A stretch of DNA of 64,000 nt from Desmodesmus armatus (lineage: Eukaryota > Chlorophyta > Chlorophyceae > Sphaeropleales > Scenedesmaceae), in NCBI GenBank assembly GCA_007449985.2, contig VIIQ02000364.1, forward strand, positions 1 through 64,000, given 5' to 3'. The notes below the pieces were generated by a model. The model saw only the letters and a list, made by a program, of their open reading frames with translations. It had not been told where the DNA came from and did no database searches. Positions 31,101 through 44,185 of this stretch are shown here, piece by piece (the first letter of the stretch is position 1; the number at the start of each line of letters is the position of its first letter). The position numbers and the translations under genes were made by a program.

Positions 31101-34100
31101 CTCCCTCCCTCTCTGCCATCACCTCCTTGCCTCACGTCCACACACCCACCTACAGGATAGAAGCCCAGTAAGTTTGATGCAGTGCCAGTGTCTGGCACAC
31201 ACAAGTAGGGGGGGGGGGGGGGGCTTGTCGATGTGCGAGGGACCGCCATAGCACCTAGCTTTGCATGGTGCATCACACACCTGCCAGTGCCCCCCACCCC
31301 CTCTCTACCAGTGTGTGCAGCAACTCAGCCTGTTTCTGCTGGTTCTTGGTATGCCTCTCTCCCCCTTGCCATCAACTCACCACCTCACCTCCACACACCT
31401 ACCTACAGGTTGGATTATGGTATTGATGCTGGCCAGTGGGGGAGGGGTGCTTGTTGCTGTGTGCTGCCATGCTGGGCATCCAGCTTTGCCTAGTGCATCA
31501 CACACCAACCAGTGCCCCCACCCCACTCTTTACCAGTGTGCACTGCAGCTGATGCCTGTTTCTGCTGGCTGTTGGTATTCCTTCCTTCTTCCCTCCCTCT
31601 CCGCCATCCCCTTGCCTGCTCACCTCTGCACACCCACTACATGGTAGAAGGTGGGTTTGATGCAGTGCCAGTGTCTGGCACACTAGGTACAAGGTGTGTG
31701 TGTGTGTGTGTTGGGGGGGGGGGGGCGCTTGGTGGTGTGTGCTGCTCCTCCGAGCCAACCAGCATCGTGTGGTGCATCACACACCCACTAGTGCCCCTAC
31801 CCCTCTCTTCCAGCCTGTGCAGCAGCTGCAGCCTGTTTCTGGTGGTGAGTGCCATGCCTCCCTCCCCCCCTCTTCACCATCACGTCTCCACCTTACCTCC
31901 GCACACCCACCTCGTCATGTTGCCCACACTTATGGAAGACGAGAACATAAGAGTGATTGTTTTTGATGCAGTGCCAGTGTATGGCACACACAAAAGAGTT
32001 GACTAAGAGTTGGATGCCACACACACCTGATAATGCTCCCATGTCCCTGTCCGCCAGTGTGTGCAACAGGTGCCATCCCTTTCTAGGTTGTCAAGTGCCT
32101 CCGTTTCTTTCAACATCTCGGCATTCCGCACACATACCGACTCACCCACCAAACCTACTCTGCCCACCTACGCAAGGGCAGGAAAACATACATCAAATGC
32201 TGTTGCCGTTGCAGTTGTGGCGATCATCAGTGCAGGGGCGGGACTTGTAGGTTGGTGTAGGCCTTCACGTGACAGCGTGACGCCATGCCCACCCACCAGT
32301 GCCCCCCACCCCCTCTTCAATGATGTCTGCAGCAGCTGCCGCTGCGTTCTGTGTTGTAGATTGCCTCCAACTTTTTCAGCATCTTGTCAGCATCTGCACA
32401 TTCACCTAGCTCACCTAGCCACGCACCCATACACCTGCGCAAGGATAAAGCAACAATGCATCTGTTGCGGCGGCAGTTGTTGTAGCAATCATCAGTGGGA
32501 GGGGCCAGGGGTACTTGTTGGTGGGGTGGGCGATCATGCTGAAGTGTGACGCCATGCCCAACTACCAGTGGCCCCCACCCCTTCTGCATCTGCGCGTGCA
32601 GCAGCTGCCGCTGCCTTTTGGATTGTAGTGTGCGTCCCTTTTTGTCTTCATCCAAGAACCTTGCACACTCACCCACCCACCCACCTGTCCACCTACCCTG
32701 CCCATCTAGGCAAGGGCAAGAAGCAACACATTTGTTGCAGTTACTGAGTGGCAGTTGAAGCAATCGCCAGTGCAGGGGGGGGGTACTTGTAGGTTGGTAG
32801 CCGTCGTACAAGCTCCAGTGTGACGCCATGCCCACCTACCAGTGCCCCCCACCCCTTCTGTATCGGTGTGTGCAGCAGCTGCCGCTGCCTTTTGGATTGT
32901 GGCGTGCTTCCCTTTCCATTTTTGTCCAGGAACCTTGCACACCCATCCACCTACGGATCCACCTACCCTGCCCATCTATGAAAGGGCAGAAATATTTACA
33001 TACATATATGAAGTGGCAGTTGCAGCAATCACCAGTGCAGGGGGGGGGGGACTGGTAGGTGACACATCGTCATCTCATTGAAGCGTGACGCCGTGCCCAC
33101 CTGCTAGGACCATTCCCTCTGCACCAGTGCATGCAGCAGCTGCCACTGCTTTCTCATGAGAAATTGATCAATTATGGAGTGCTTTTCTCTCTGTCATCAT
33201 CACGGCATCTCGCACATTTCACTCACCCACATACTCACCTACCCTGCCCCTCTACACAAGTGTAGAAGACATTCTATTTGTTGCAGTAGCAGTTGTAGCA
33301 ACCACTGGGGGGGGGGGGGGACTTGTAGGTGGGCATGGCATCCATGCTGAAGTGTGACGCTATGCCCACCTGCCAGTGCCCCCCACCTTCTCGCATCTGT
33401 GTGTGCAGCAGCTGCCGCCGCTTTCTGCGCTGTGAATCGTCTTTCTCTTTGTCATCATCCCGGCATCATGCACATCCATCCACCCACCGACCCTGCCCAC
33501 CTATGAAAGGGCAGAAATATATACAGACATGTTGCAGTGGCAGTTGTAGTGATTACCAGTGCGGGGGGGGGGGGGGGGTTGTAGGTGGGACACCGTCATC
33601 TCCTTGAAGCGTGACGCCATGCCCACCTGCTAGGACCAGTGCATGCAGCAGCTGCCACCCCTTTCTCATGAAAAATTGATCAATTATGGAGTGCTTTTCT
33701 CTCTGTCATCATCACGGCATCTCGCCGCAAGAAATGGCATTTCACTTGCCCACATACTCACCTACCCTGCCCCTCTACACAAGTGTAGAAGACATTCTAT
33801 TTGTTGCAGTAGCAGTTGTAGCAACCACTGGTGGGGGGGACTTGTAGGTGGGCATGGCATTCATGCTGAAGTGTGACGCCACGCCCACCTGCCAGTGCCC
33901 CCCACCTTCTCGCATCTGTGTGTGCAGCAGCTGCCGCCGCTTTCTGAATTGTGGCGTGCCTCCCTCTTGTCTTCATCCCGGCATTATGCACACCCATCCA
34001 CCAACCTACGGACCCACCTACCCTGACCACCTATGAATGGGCAGAAATGTCTACATACATTTGTTGCAGTGGCAGTTGCAGCAATCACCAGTGCGAGGGA

Positions 34101-37100
34101 GGGGGGGCTAGTAGGTGGGCCGTGACTCCGTCATCTCTTGGAGGTGTTATGCTGTGCCCACCTACTAGGGCCATTCCCTCAACCAGTGTATGCAGCAGCT
34201 GCCACCGCTTTCTGTGTTGTGGAGTGCCCCCTACCTCTCTAGATACAGATCTGTCAACATCTTGGCATTTCGCACACCCACCCACCCACCCAACTACCCA
34301 CTTACCATTCCCACTAGGAAAGGATGGGACACCAACACATTTGCTGCAGTTGCAGTTGTTGTAGCAGTCACCAGTGCAGGGGGAGGGGGCACTTGTAGGT
34401 GTCTGAGGCGATGCACAGTGAAGGTGTGACGCCATGACCACCCGCCAGTGCCCTCGCTCCCTCTGCATCTGCGTGTGCAGCAGCGCTTGCCACCACTTCT
34501 TGCATTGTTGAGTGCCTCCCTCTTTGTCAACATCCTGGCATCTCGCACACCCGGCCACCCACCCACCTGCCCACCTACCCTGCCCACCTACGAAGTTTTA
34601 AGAAATTGTTATATTGGGTTGCAGTGGCAGCAATCACCAGTGCAAGGGGGGGGGTACTTGTAGGTGGGTATGATACTTCAGGTGGCAAGCGTGAAGCCAT
34701 GCTCACCTACTAGGGCACTCCCTGTTCACACTGGTGTGCAGAAGCTGTCACCCTTTCTGTATTGTGGAGTGCCTTCCTCTCTTTCCAACATCCTGGCATT
34801 TTGCACACCCACCCAGCTACCCACCTGCCAACCTTCGCAAGTGTAGAAAACAATACATTTGTTGCAGTAGCAGTTGCAGCATTCACCAGTGCAGGGGTGG
34901 GGGCTCTTGTAGGTGGAAGGAGGGGCTCGTAGACAATGCGGGTCGCCTTGTTCACCTACTAGGGCCATTCCCTCTTTACACTGGTATGCAGCAGCTGCCA
35001 CCACTTTCTGCTGGATCTTGGCCTGCCACCCCCTCTCCCACATCGCTGTGTCCCCCACCCTTTGCCCACCCCCCTTTGCCCACCTCCCCTTTGCCCGTTC
35101 CGCCCCCCTTGCCCCCCCCTCACGCTCCCCCCTCCCCCCCCCCACACACACCACAGGCACCAGTGTGGACACCAGCACCGTGCAGCGCGTGTCCGCACCC
35201 ACTCGCGACATCTACGTGGAACGGACGAAGGACGGTGACCGCGTGTTTGCTGGATTTGGGCGGCCCTCCCTGGAGTACTGTGACTGCTTCCTAGACCCTG
35301 ACAAGCTGCCTGAAGACATTCTCAAGGTGTGCGAGATTGTGTTTGAGTGGGTGGGGGGCGGGGGGGGGGGGGGCACTGAGTTGTATGTGGGGCAATGGAC
35401 TAGTTGTGACAGCTTGGCCTGGTACACGCCCTCCCCCCCTTCACCCAATACCCTTCCTGTCTCCACAACCCCCCTTTTCCCAACACACAGGGTGCGGACC
35501 TAGTTGTTACCGGCACCCTAGGCCTTGCCGCCCCCCAGACAAAGAAGGCTCTGTTTCGAGCAGCAGAGCTTGTCAAATCCGGCGGTGGCAAGCAAATCGT
35601 AGATGTCAACTGTCTTGCATAGGTCTTGACATCTCACCATTTTCTTTCCGTCCTCATTTGTCTGACTGAACCCCCTCCCCCTCCTACAACATCTACAGGG
35701 TGCAGACATAGTCATCACTGGCACCCTAGGCCTTGCCGCCCCCCAGAAAAAAAAGCCATGCTGCGAACAGCAGAACTCGTCAAATCTGGCGGAGGGAAGC
35801 TGCTCGTGGATGTCAACTGTCTTGTTTGGCACACACTGCAGTGACCCGCTAATAACCCCGCTCCCCCCTTCCCACCCTTCCTCCCTGCTTGCCCACGCTT
35901 CCTTTTCCAACACACACAGGGTGCAGACATAGTGGTGACTGGCACCTTAGGCCTTGCCGCCCCCCAGACAAAGAAGGCCATGTTGCGCAGCAGAACTCAT
36001 CAAACCGGCGGGGGCAAGCTGCTCGTAGATGTCAACCGGCTTGTTGTGCACGCACTGCAGCAAACAGTTGTCAACCCCTTCTCCTCCCTGCCCCCCTCCT
36101 CCCCCGGCGCCGTCGCACAGGGTGCGGACATTGTCGTCACTGGCACTCTTGGCCTTGCAGCTCCCAGACAGCTATGCTGCAAGCAACAGAGCTCTTCAAA
36201 TCCGGTGGAGGGGAGCTTCTTATAGACGTCAACTGGCTTGTTGTGCATGTTCTGTAGTAAGCGCTACCCCCCCCCCCTTCGTCCCTTCCCCCCCTGCCCG
36301 CCCCCGCTTCCTTTTCCAACACACACAGGGTACGGACACCCTAGTTGTGACTGGCACCCTAGGCCTTGCCGCACCCCAGACAAGGACAGCCATGCTGCGA
36401 GCAGCAGAACTTGTCAAGTCGGTGAAGGGAGGCTTTTTGTAGACGTCAACTGGCTTGTTTTGCATGTTCTGCAGTAACCGCTAACAGCCCCTTCCCCCCT
36501 TCCTCCCTTCCTCCCTGACCCCCTCCCCCTGCACCGTCACACAGGGTGCAGACATAGTGGTGACTGGCACCTTAGGCCTTGCCGCCCCCCAGACAAAGAA
36601 GGCTCTGTTTCGAGCAGCGGAGCTTGTCAAATCCGGCGGAGGGAAGCTGTTGGTAGATATTAACTGGCGGCCTGTCTTCTGGGAGGATCTGGAAGTGGCT
36701 CGGAAGGAGATCTTGGCTTTTATCGACATGGCAGATATTGTGAAGATATCTGATGCAGATCTGGAGTATCTGTACGACATGCAGTTTGTGACGGCACTGC
36801 TCAATCCCTGTGCGGTGAGGAATGGGGGCACCTTATTATTTGTTTGCATGATTGATTGTTCAACAAACAGTTTGCAACAGTCACATGTGTGCTTGGGGTT
36901 TGTCTTGCTGCATGGGTGTCTGAACATTGTCCTCTCTCAAGCTTCTCAACCACCCTGCTCCATATCCTCAATGCATTGATGCCGGCTAGAAAGGGAAGGG
37001 GAAGGGAAGGGAAGGGGGTGAAGGAGAGGGGGGGGGGAGGGACACAGCAGAGGATCCTCTTGAGGAGGATTTGTTCGGCGGTGGCTCATGCACTCAAAAC

Positions 37101-38859
37101 CCAGACCCCTAAACACCAAACCATGTACCATGCTGTGTTATGCTGTTTCATGCTGTGCTGTGCCATGCTGTGCTGTGCCATGCTGTGCTGTGCCATGCTG
37201 CAGGTTGCTGAGAAGCTCCCTAAAGCACCTGCAGTGCTGGTGACTGCTGGGGAGGAGGGAGCTGCATTCTGCTGCAGAAGCACCAAGGGGGAACACTCAG
37301 GCAAGCAATCAAAGCACCCAAACATTGTCACGGTGACAATCCTGACTTCATAGGGGCGGAGTTTGCTCAATAGGGGTGGAGATATTGGTGCTGTTGGTGC
37401 TCATCATGCAAGCTACAGATGAATTGCTGAAACCAGAACGTCAAGGTGTTGGGGTGGTTTGGGCACCAAGTAGTTGGTCACCCACCAACCCCCAGCGTAA
37501 TGCAAGATCCGGGAGGGGGGAGAAGGAACTGCCGCTGCATCATGCTGCGGCTGTGCTGCTATGTCTTCTAATCTGGGTGCTTCTGGATACACCTCTTGGA
37601 AGGATTCCTTTGGAGTTCCCAGCCCGGTTGCACTGCCAAAGGTCCAGCACACCGTCAGGCTGACATTCACAACCACCTTCTGTGCTTTCTTGTGGTGCCT
37701 GCCCTCACGAATACGGGACACAAGTCTGAAATTTTCGGTTTTGGTTTGTGTGCTGTTGCATCACCAGGTTTTGTCCCCGTGTTCAAGCTGGATGTGGTGG
37801 ACACAACTGGAGCTGGAGATGCATTCACTGCTGGGTTCATTTATAAGGTACGTTTGGGGTTTTGGGGGCGGGGGGGCGGGGGGGGGGGGGTGGAAGAAAG
37901 GGGGTGTTTCAACTTCATACGTCTTTTCCACTGCTGGGCGGTGCTCCACATCACCGTTAAGTTGCAATGTTGAGGTTAGGGATGCTTCATCTACACTGTA
38001 CATGTTGCCTCACACACCATACAAATGCAGTAGTAGTGTGAGTGTGTTGATGCACATATGTTTTGGCACCACCTGCCATGGCATCTTACAGCACTGCATT
38101 GGTTGCCATCAATGAGCCTTGTCGAACATGTGAAACTGCACTGTTGGTGTTGGTCAACGGAGAGTAGCACCCAGGTATGTGCTGTGCTGTGTGATGACTC
38201 ATCACATATTGGACATGCTCTGCTGTGCTGTGCTGTGATCAATGCGGGTCAATGCTGTGCTGCGTTGTGCTGTGCTGACCATGCTGTGCTGTGCCGTGCT
38301 GTGCTGTGCAGCTGCTGGAGGCTGGTGGTCTTGACCGGCTGATGAGCAACCCAGGTCCATCAAGGAGGCAGTCGTGTTTGCAGCAGCAACAGGTGGGAGG
38401 CACCAGACACTGCATGCATCATCACATCACGTCACACTTTGACTGGCAGGCCCATGGTGCAAAGGCAACAAATTTACCTGAGGTGCAAGGTTTGCTAGGT
38501 GCCCCAAATGTTTCTACAGCAGGCAATGTTTCTGACTGGCGGCCATTCAAGGCAGGATTGGCATGCAATAGCAGCAGTGACAGCATTTACAGATAGCAGC
38601 TGCTCTGCTATCCAGGGTTCAGTCGCGGGGGTTGGCATTCCGAAGTAGCAGTGAAAGCATCATATCATAGCTCTGCTGTCCCAGTGATTCCCCATTCTGC
38701 CCTCCCCTCCCTGCTTTCCCCTCCCTGCTCCCCCCTCATCCTGCCTCCCTTGCAGGTGCCCTGACCTGCACCAAGCCGGGTGCCATTGGTGCGCAGCCCT
38801 CGCTAGAGCAGGTGCAGCAGCTGTTTGAGCAGAGCAAGGGCTGGTACAACTTCTGGTGA
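28132..38859 (+). CDS. PfkB-family carbohydrate kinase, fructokinase-like, plastid-targeted
   Basis: Exons: 28132-28297, 28880-29062, 35157-35326, 36545-36814, 37204-37300, 37768-37847, 38312-38392 and 38756-38859 (about 383 aa). The Arg/Ser-rich N-terminus ending RAVLVRAEAAAGG looks like a chloroplast transit peptide. Then come VVCVGEALFDFLASD, TPYPGGAPCNVATALSKLGV (PfkB N-terminal signature), SALGDDERGDEIM, TRDIYVERTKDGDRVFAGFG, TGTLGLAAPQTKKAL, INWRPVFW, VLVTAGEEGAAF, VDTTGAGDAFTAGF (PfkB anion hole and catalytic Asp) and CTKPGAIGAQPS. It should phosphorylate a sugar such as fructose; the substrate is inferred. Intron 5 is GC-AG (37301). Exon 7 is one base short of keeping phase near 38355, between LMSNP and IKEAVVFAAATG. 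Intron 2 is 6.1 kb of repeats. Confidence 0.92.
29110..29640 (+). repeat. Donor-side copies of PfkB exon 2
   Basis: Downstream of exon 2, the block SKLGVKTAFVSALGDD...MTLLQ followed by GTAGG recurs nearly intact at 29220-29306. Shorter or scrambled copies (CTTTTGTCAGCGCAC, GATGAGAT, CTGCAAGGT) lie at about 29120-29155, 29430-29470 and 29567-29637. All keep the exon's 3' end and three of the four keep a donor-like GT. Confidence 0.88.
29338..29418. repeat. (GGGT)n tetranucleotide tract
   Basis: About 20 near-perfect GGGT units, preceded by G-runs at 29088-29114 and 29306-29318 and followed by one at 29488-29504. The G-rich strand is the coding strand, so the pre-mRNA could fold into G-quadruplexes. 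It sits between donor-side copies of exon 2. Confidence 0.9.
29700..35010 (+). repeat. Intronic minisatellite array, about 250-bp units, about 21 copies
   Basis: PfkB intron 2 is filled by units carrying the same ordered blocks. These are a GTGTGCAGCAGCTGC-type core, a TTTCTGnTGGTG or TTTCTGTnTTGTGG stretch, CCTCCCTCnCTCT, CACACCCACCTAC, a GATGCAGTGCCAGTGTnTGG or GTTGCAGTGGCAGTTGCAGC block, a G-run, and CCAGTGCCCCCCACC. Cores lie near 29715, 30010, 30270, 30517, 30770, 31045, 31311, 31540, 31815, 32060, 32326, 32590, 32867, 33130, 33400, 33640, 33920, 34190, 34475, 34735 and 34987. Two subfamilies meet near 32000. No frame is conserved. Confidence 0.9.
35480..36480 (+). repeat. Five acceptor-side copies of PfkB exon 4
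   Basis: Copies begin after a CACACAG/CACAG acceptor at 35491, 35699, 35920, 36121 and 36329; the intact exon starts at 36545. Each matches about the first 120 bp (GADIVVTGTLGLAAPQTKKA..., GGGKLLVDVN) and then switches to a shared tail like CTTGTTnTGCATGTTCTGCA followed by TAA or TGA. Several copies have their own indels. Unit length is about 200-220 bp. Some tails contain GTAAGC or GTAACC, so they could act as cryptic exons that end translation. Confidence 0.93.
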
Positions 38860-38989
38860 GTCGGCCGAATGGATTTGTTGGTATCATCTTCGTTGCGGCA
38901 CCTGCTGTTGATGCTGTGGGGGGTGGTGGGAGGTGACTCACCTCCCTCGGAGGTAGCTGTAGCCTGTTCCTCCGCTAAGGTGTGAGCAA

Positions 38990-39390
38990 GTGTGTCCGAG
39001 CACAGCAAGGGCTGGTACAACTTTTGGTGAGTTGTTTTGGAACAACAAGGGGGGGGGGGTCTTGGCTGGCCACACATACAGATAAAAGGTGCTTCGCAAG
39101 CCTGCTAGGGTCCTGAGATGGTCCCACCGACCCCACACCCGGCAGTTATGAGCAAGTGCATCTGTTAAACAGAGTAAGGGCTGGTGCAACTTCTGGTGAG
39201 TTTATTCGGCATGCAGTTGATGCTTCCACGGGGTAATGTTGGCAGCTGCGTGAGTCATAGCCGTGCCCAACACTGTTAGGGTCATGGGTTAGGCCCACTC
39301 CTGAAGGGTGGGCACGTGGTTCCACTCAAGCAGGTGCAGCAGCTGTTCGTGCAAAGCAAGGGCTGGTAAAACTTCTGGTGAGATGATCGG
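38990..39390 (+). repeat. Stop-side copies of the PfkB last exon
   Basis: The exon end (AGCAAGGGCTGGTACAACTT, then CTGGTGAG) recurs at about 39003-39030, 39172-39200 and 39330-39381, downstream of the stop at 38857-38859. The third copy also contains CAGGTGCAGCAGCTGTT from slightly earlier in the exon. All three keep TGGTGAG, which contains both the TGA stop and a donor-like GTGAG. Confidence 0.88.
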
Positions 39391-40649
39391 CTGGCATGAG
39401 CTTCATAGATACCAATGTATTAGTGAATTCTGTCTTTTTTGTTGACAATCACCCCTGCAGTGTATTTCCAAGTTTCATTTCTGGTCTGTCCACAGATGCA
39501 GTACAAAATGGTTCACGTGAGGAGCTGTAGCCCTCTTTGCTAATGAGGTGTGTTCTGCTTGTGTTGCTTGCTTGCACCTGCCCTGTATCTGTTGACGTCG
39601 ATGCAGGGGGACTGAAACGCAGGAGAAGGCACGGTGAAGTCCCAAGCAGTCAGCAGAAGCATAGAGGGGCTACTGGCCCCGTACTATGGCTGAGTGGTGC
39701 AAGGCGCAGCGCGTCGGCTGGGGCAGGGCAAGGGTTGCGGAGAAACTCAGCTTCAGTGGACAGTGTCACACGCAGGGACTGCGTGTCAATTGCGATGTTG
39801 TAGCGGTCTATGTGCGCAGCAGGTGCATCGCTGTTGGCATGAATGGTTTTCCGCGCACAGGATTGAAGCAGGGGGAGGGGGCTATGACGCATCAGATTGC
39901 CAGCCGCAATGCATCAGACCCAGGGCGCGGTGTCGCAAGGGTAAGGGAAGAGGGCGCGACTGCACTTCAGTCGCGACGCGCCCATGGTGCGCAGCAAGTG
40001 CATTGTGTCTGGCATGAGCGGCATGGCACACATAATCGAGGAAGAAACTTTGAGCAGCATCTGGCAGTGTGTGCAGGGATGCACCCCCAAGGTGTGAGCG
40101 TTGGGCAAACCCCTTCTGTGGGTAACGGCGGCATGTCTGTCACAGAGTGTGAATGTGTGAACAAGTTGGGTCCAGTTTTTTGAGGTACCTGACTTGGTGT
40201 GTCATGGATGTGTGGCCAATTTTAACCTAGTAACACGGTTAGGCTGCTTGGGTTGGCAGATGAGACTGCATTTGTTGTTGGACAAACACGAAGTAAGGAG
40301 TGGGGGCTCCAACTTGTACCAATGCTTGTGCAAGCCGATTGAGTGAGTGCGTCAAGGGGTGTGGTCAGCTAAGGAACCGTGAGCGACCTTTCAATTCAGT
40401 TCTGACATTGAATTCTGTTCGATGCTTCTTTTAATCGGCCCTCAACGCAGCAACTGTCATATCTGCCAGGCGGTCAAACATGGGCAGCAGTAGCAGTGGA
40501 CAGGGCCGTGCAGGCGCGGTCAAGTGTTGAATTGCTTCCCCAGTTGATTCAGTTCAATCCGCAATACATACCCTGCAGCTCCCAACGCGACACTTGGAGA
40601 TCAACATCGAACACCGCTGATCTTGTCACACTGATCACTGCTGCCCAGT
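39391..40649 (+). other. Intergenic region with a possible dCMP-deaminase-like remnant
   Basis: Between the PfkB and small membrane protein genes. A plus-strand frame at 39686-40183 contains SRCIAVGMNGFPRTG, which resembles the GYNGFPRG block of dCMP/CMP deaminases. A related degenerate block (VRSKCIVSGMSG) lies about 165 bp later. The catalytic HAE and PCxxC motifs are absent, so this may be one exon, a relic or chance. Nothing else was recognised. Confidence 0.2.
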
Positions 40650-42508
<1,859 letters not shown>

Positions 42509-42934
42509 TAAGTGATGCATATGCATGTGCAGTTGAAGCTAGACGAGCTTCGGGGCCCCCAAACCCTTGCTGCTCTGTGTTGTGCTGGCGGTGGCTATCT
42601 TTGGACGCGGCGGGGTGTGGAGTATGGGGGGAGTGTTTGTGCTTGTCATGAAATCATAAATGTGTGTGTGGAGTGACGGCCAGGCACTTGCAGTGTAGCA
42701 GAGCACGCTGTGTTGTACCCTCGTAGTGGCAATTCAAACAGCAAGGGGGACTGGTGGGCCACCTGCTGCTTGCTGGCAGGGTCTGGTACCGGGTGGTGTT
42801 TGGTATTCTCTGGTGCGATCTGTGTTTGTCTTGGTTGTTGGAAGTTGACGGTTGTGGCTGTCTGACCAGCCTTTCACTGCAAGTGTTATGGATGTTTTGA
42901 ATTAATGCACATCAAGTGAGAACAATGCGGCTTG

Positions 42935-43040
42935 CAAGTTGTGGTAAGACCGCAGAGGCTGAAGCTGCCGTGTTTGTCAACAAAGGAAGTGGTTTTTGAT
43001 GCAAGTGCATGTGCAGCTGAAGCTAGACGAGCGGCTTGCA
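42935..43040 (+). repeat. Stop-side copy of the small membrane protein's last exon
   Basis: GCAGAGGCTGAAGCTGCCGT, GTCAACAAAGGAAGTGG and GTGCATGTGCAGCTGAAGCT match 42466-42550, covering exon 2 and the sequence after it. The copy has lost the stop. It is the only downstream copy seen for this gene. Confidence 0.8.
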
Positions 43041-43655
43041 AGTTGTCAGTGGGCCAGCCCCAGCGCCCCTCTCATGTGCAACCCCCTCCCACCCACGCAC
43101 CTCTCATACTGTGTCTCAAAAGCCACACATCTTGACTGTACTTGAAAAGTGTACCATCAGCAAACAACAGCGTGCCGAGTTCTACACAAATGAGTGTCAC
43201 ACACACGCACAAAACCCTACAGCCTGATCACACCGCCACATGCTGAACACATGCAGGTATGATACCAACACAAACGAAAAAATCAGTGATTAACCCTATA
43301 TCGTACAAGCTGATGCGCTACACGGGCGCAAAAAAGAACGATGCAATAGGCAAGAACCCTCGCATGAAAGTCACCCCACAACAACATTGAGACAAGCTGA
43401 GGTGCAGCGCAGTGGAGATTGTGCACCCTTGTAAGGGTAGCTGCACTGCTTGCACCATGTGTATAAAATGGCAAGTACTTCAACCCCCCCCCCCCCCCAG
43501 CACTGACGGGCACTGATATGGCAGCTGCTGCTGCTGCTGTCACCACCAACACTACTGCTGCCGCCGCTGCTGCACTGATGTGATACCAGGCGTCACTGCC
43601 ATTGCTGCTGCTGCTGCTGCCACTTTAACACTGCCGCCGCCGCCGCTGCAGCAGT
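43041..43655. other. Convergent intergenic region
   Basis: Lies between the 3' ends of the plus-strand small membrane protein gene and the minus-strand OGDH gene. It holds the distal 3' UTRs, a 13-base C-run at 43486-43498 and GCTGCTGCC-type triplet repeats from 43520 on. I see no coding sequence. Confidence 0.35.
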
Positions 43656-43659
43656 GCTC

Positions 43660-44040
43660 TCACGCGTACTGCACCTTGAAGCCGGCATCGAGTGCCTGCT
43701 CGATAAGCTTTGCCTGCTCGGGGGCTGCATGCACTGTTGGGGCTGCCGCCACCAGCACCGGCACCACTGCCGCCGCTGCTGTTGCTGCTGCTGCCACCAC
43801 CAACACTGCTGCTGCCACTACCACTGCAGTGATGTGATGCATACTGCAGTAGTGCTGTCACGCGTACTGCATCTTGAAGCTTGGGTCGAGTGCTTGCTCA
43901 ATAAGCTTGGCCTGCTCCTGTGCATGCACTGCTGCTGCTGCCGCAGCTGCCGCTGCGGTGCTGTGACACGAGCCGCCGCCGCTTCTGCCGTAGTAGCCTA
44001 TCGCGCGTACTGCATCTTGAAGCTGGGGTCGAGTGCTTGC
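43660..44040 (-). repeat. Stop-side copies of the OGDH last exon
   Basis: Three copies of the exon end lie downstream of the OGDH stop (44186-44188), at about 44035-43995, 43920-43866 and 43722-43665. They read [20 protein letters not shown] or close variants. Two end directly in TGA and one has an extra Arg codon before TAG. GCTGCTGCC triplet spacers separate them, in units of about 120-200 bp. Confidence 0.92.
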
Positions 44041-44185
44041 TCAATCAGCTTGGCCTGCTCCTGGGTTTCACGCACTGCTGGCGATGCTGCTGCCGCCACC
44101 AACCCTACTGCGGCTGCTGCTGCCGCCGCCGCGCTGCTGCTGCCACTACCGCTGCAGTGACCTGATGCATACTGCAGTCCTGCTA

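Noticed and set aside
29700..35010. CRISPR-like array or gene family in the repeats
   Set aside because: Units are contiguous, diverged and about 250 bp, with no short identical repeats and unique spacers, and the DNA is eukaryotic.
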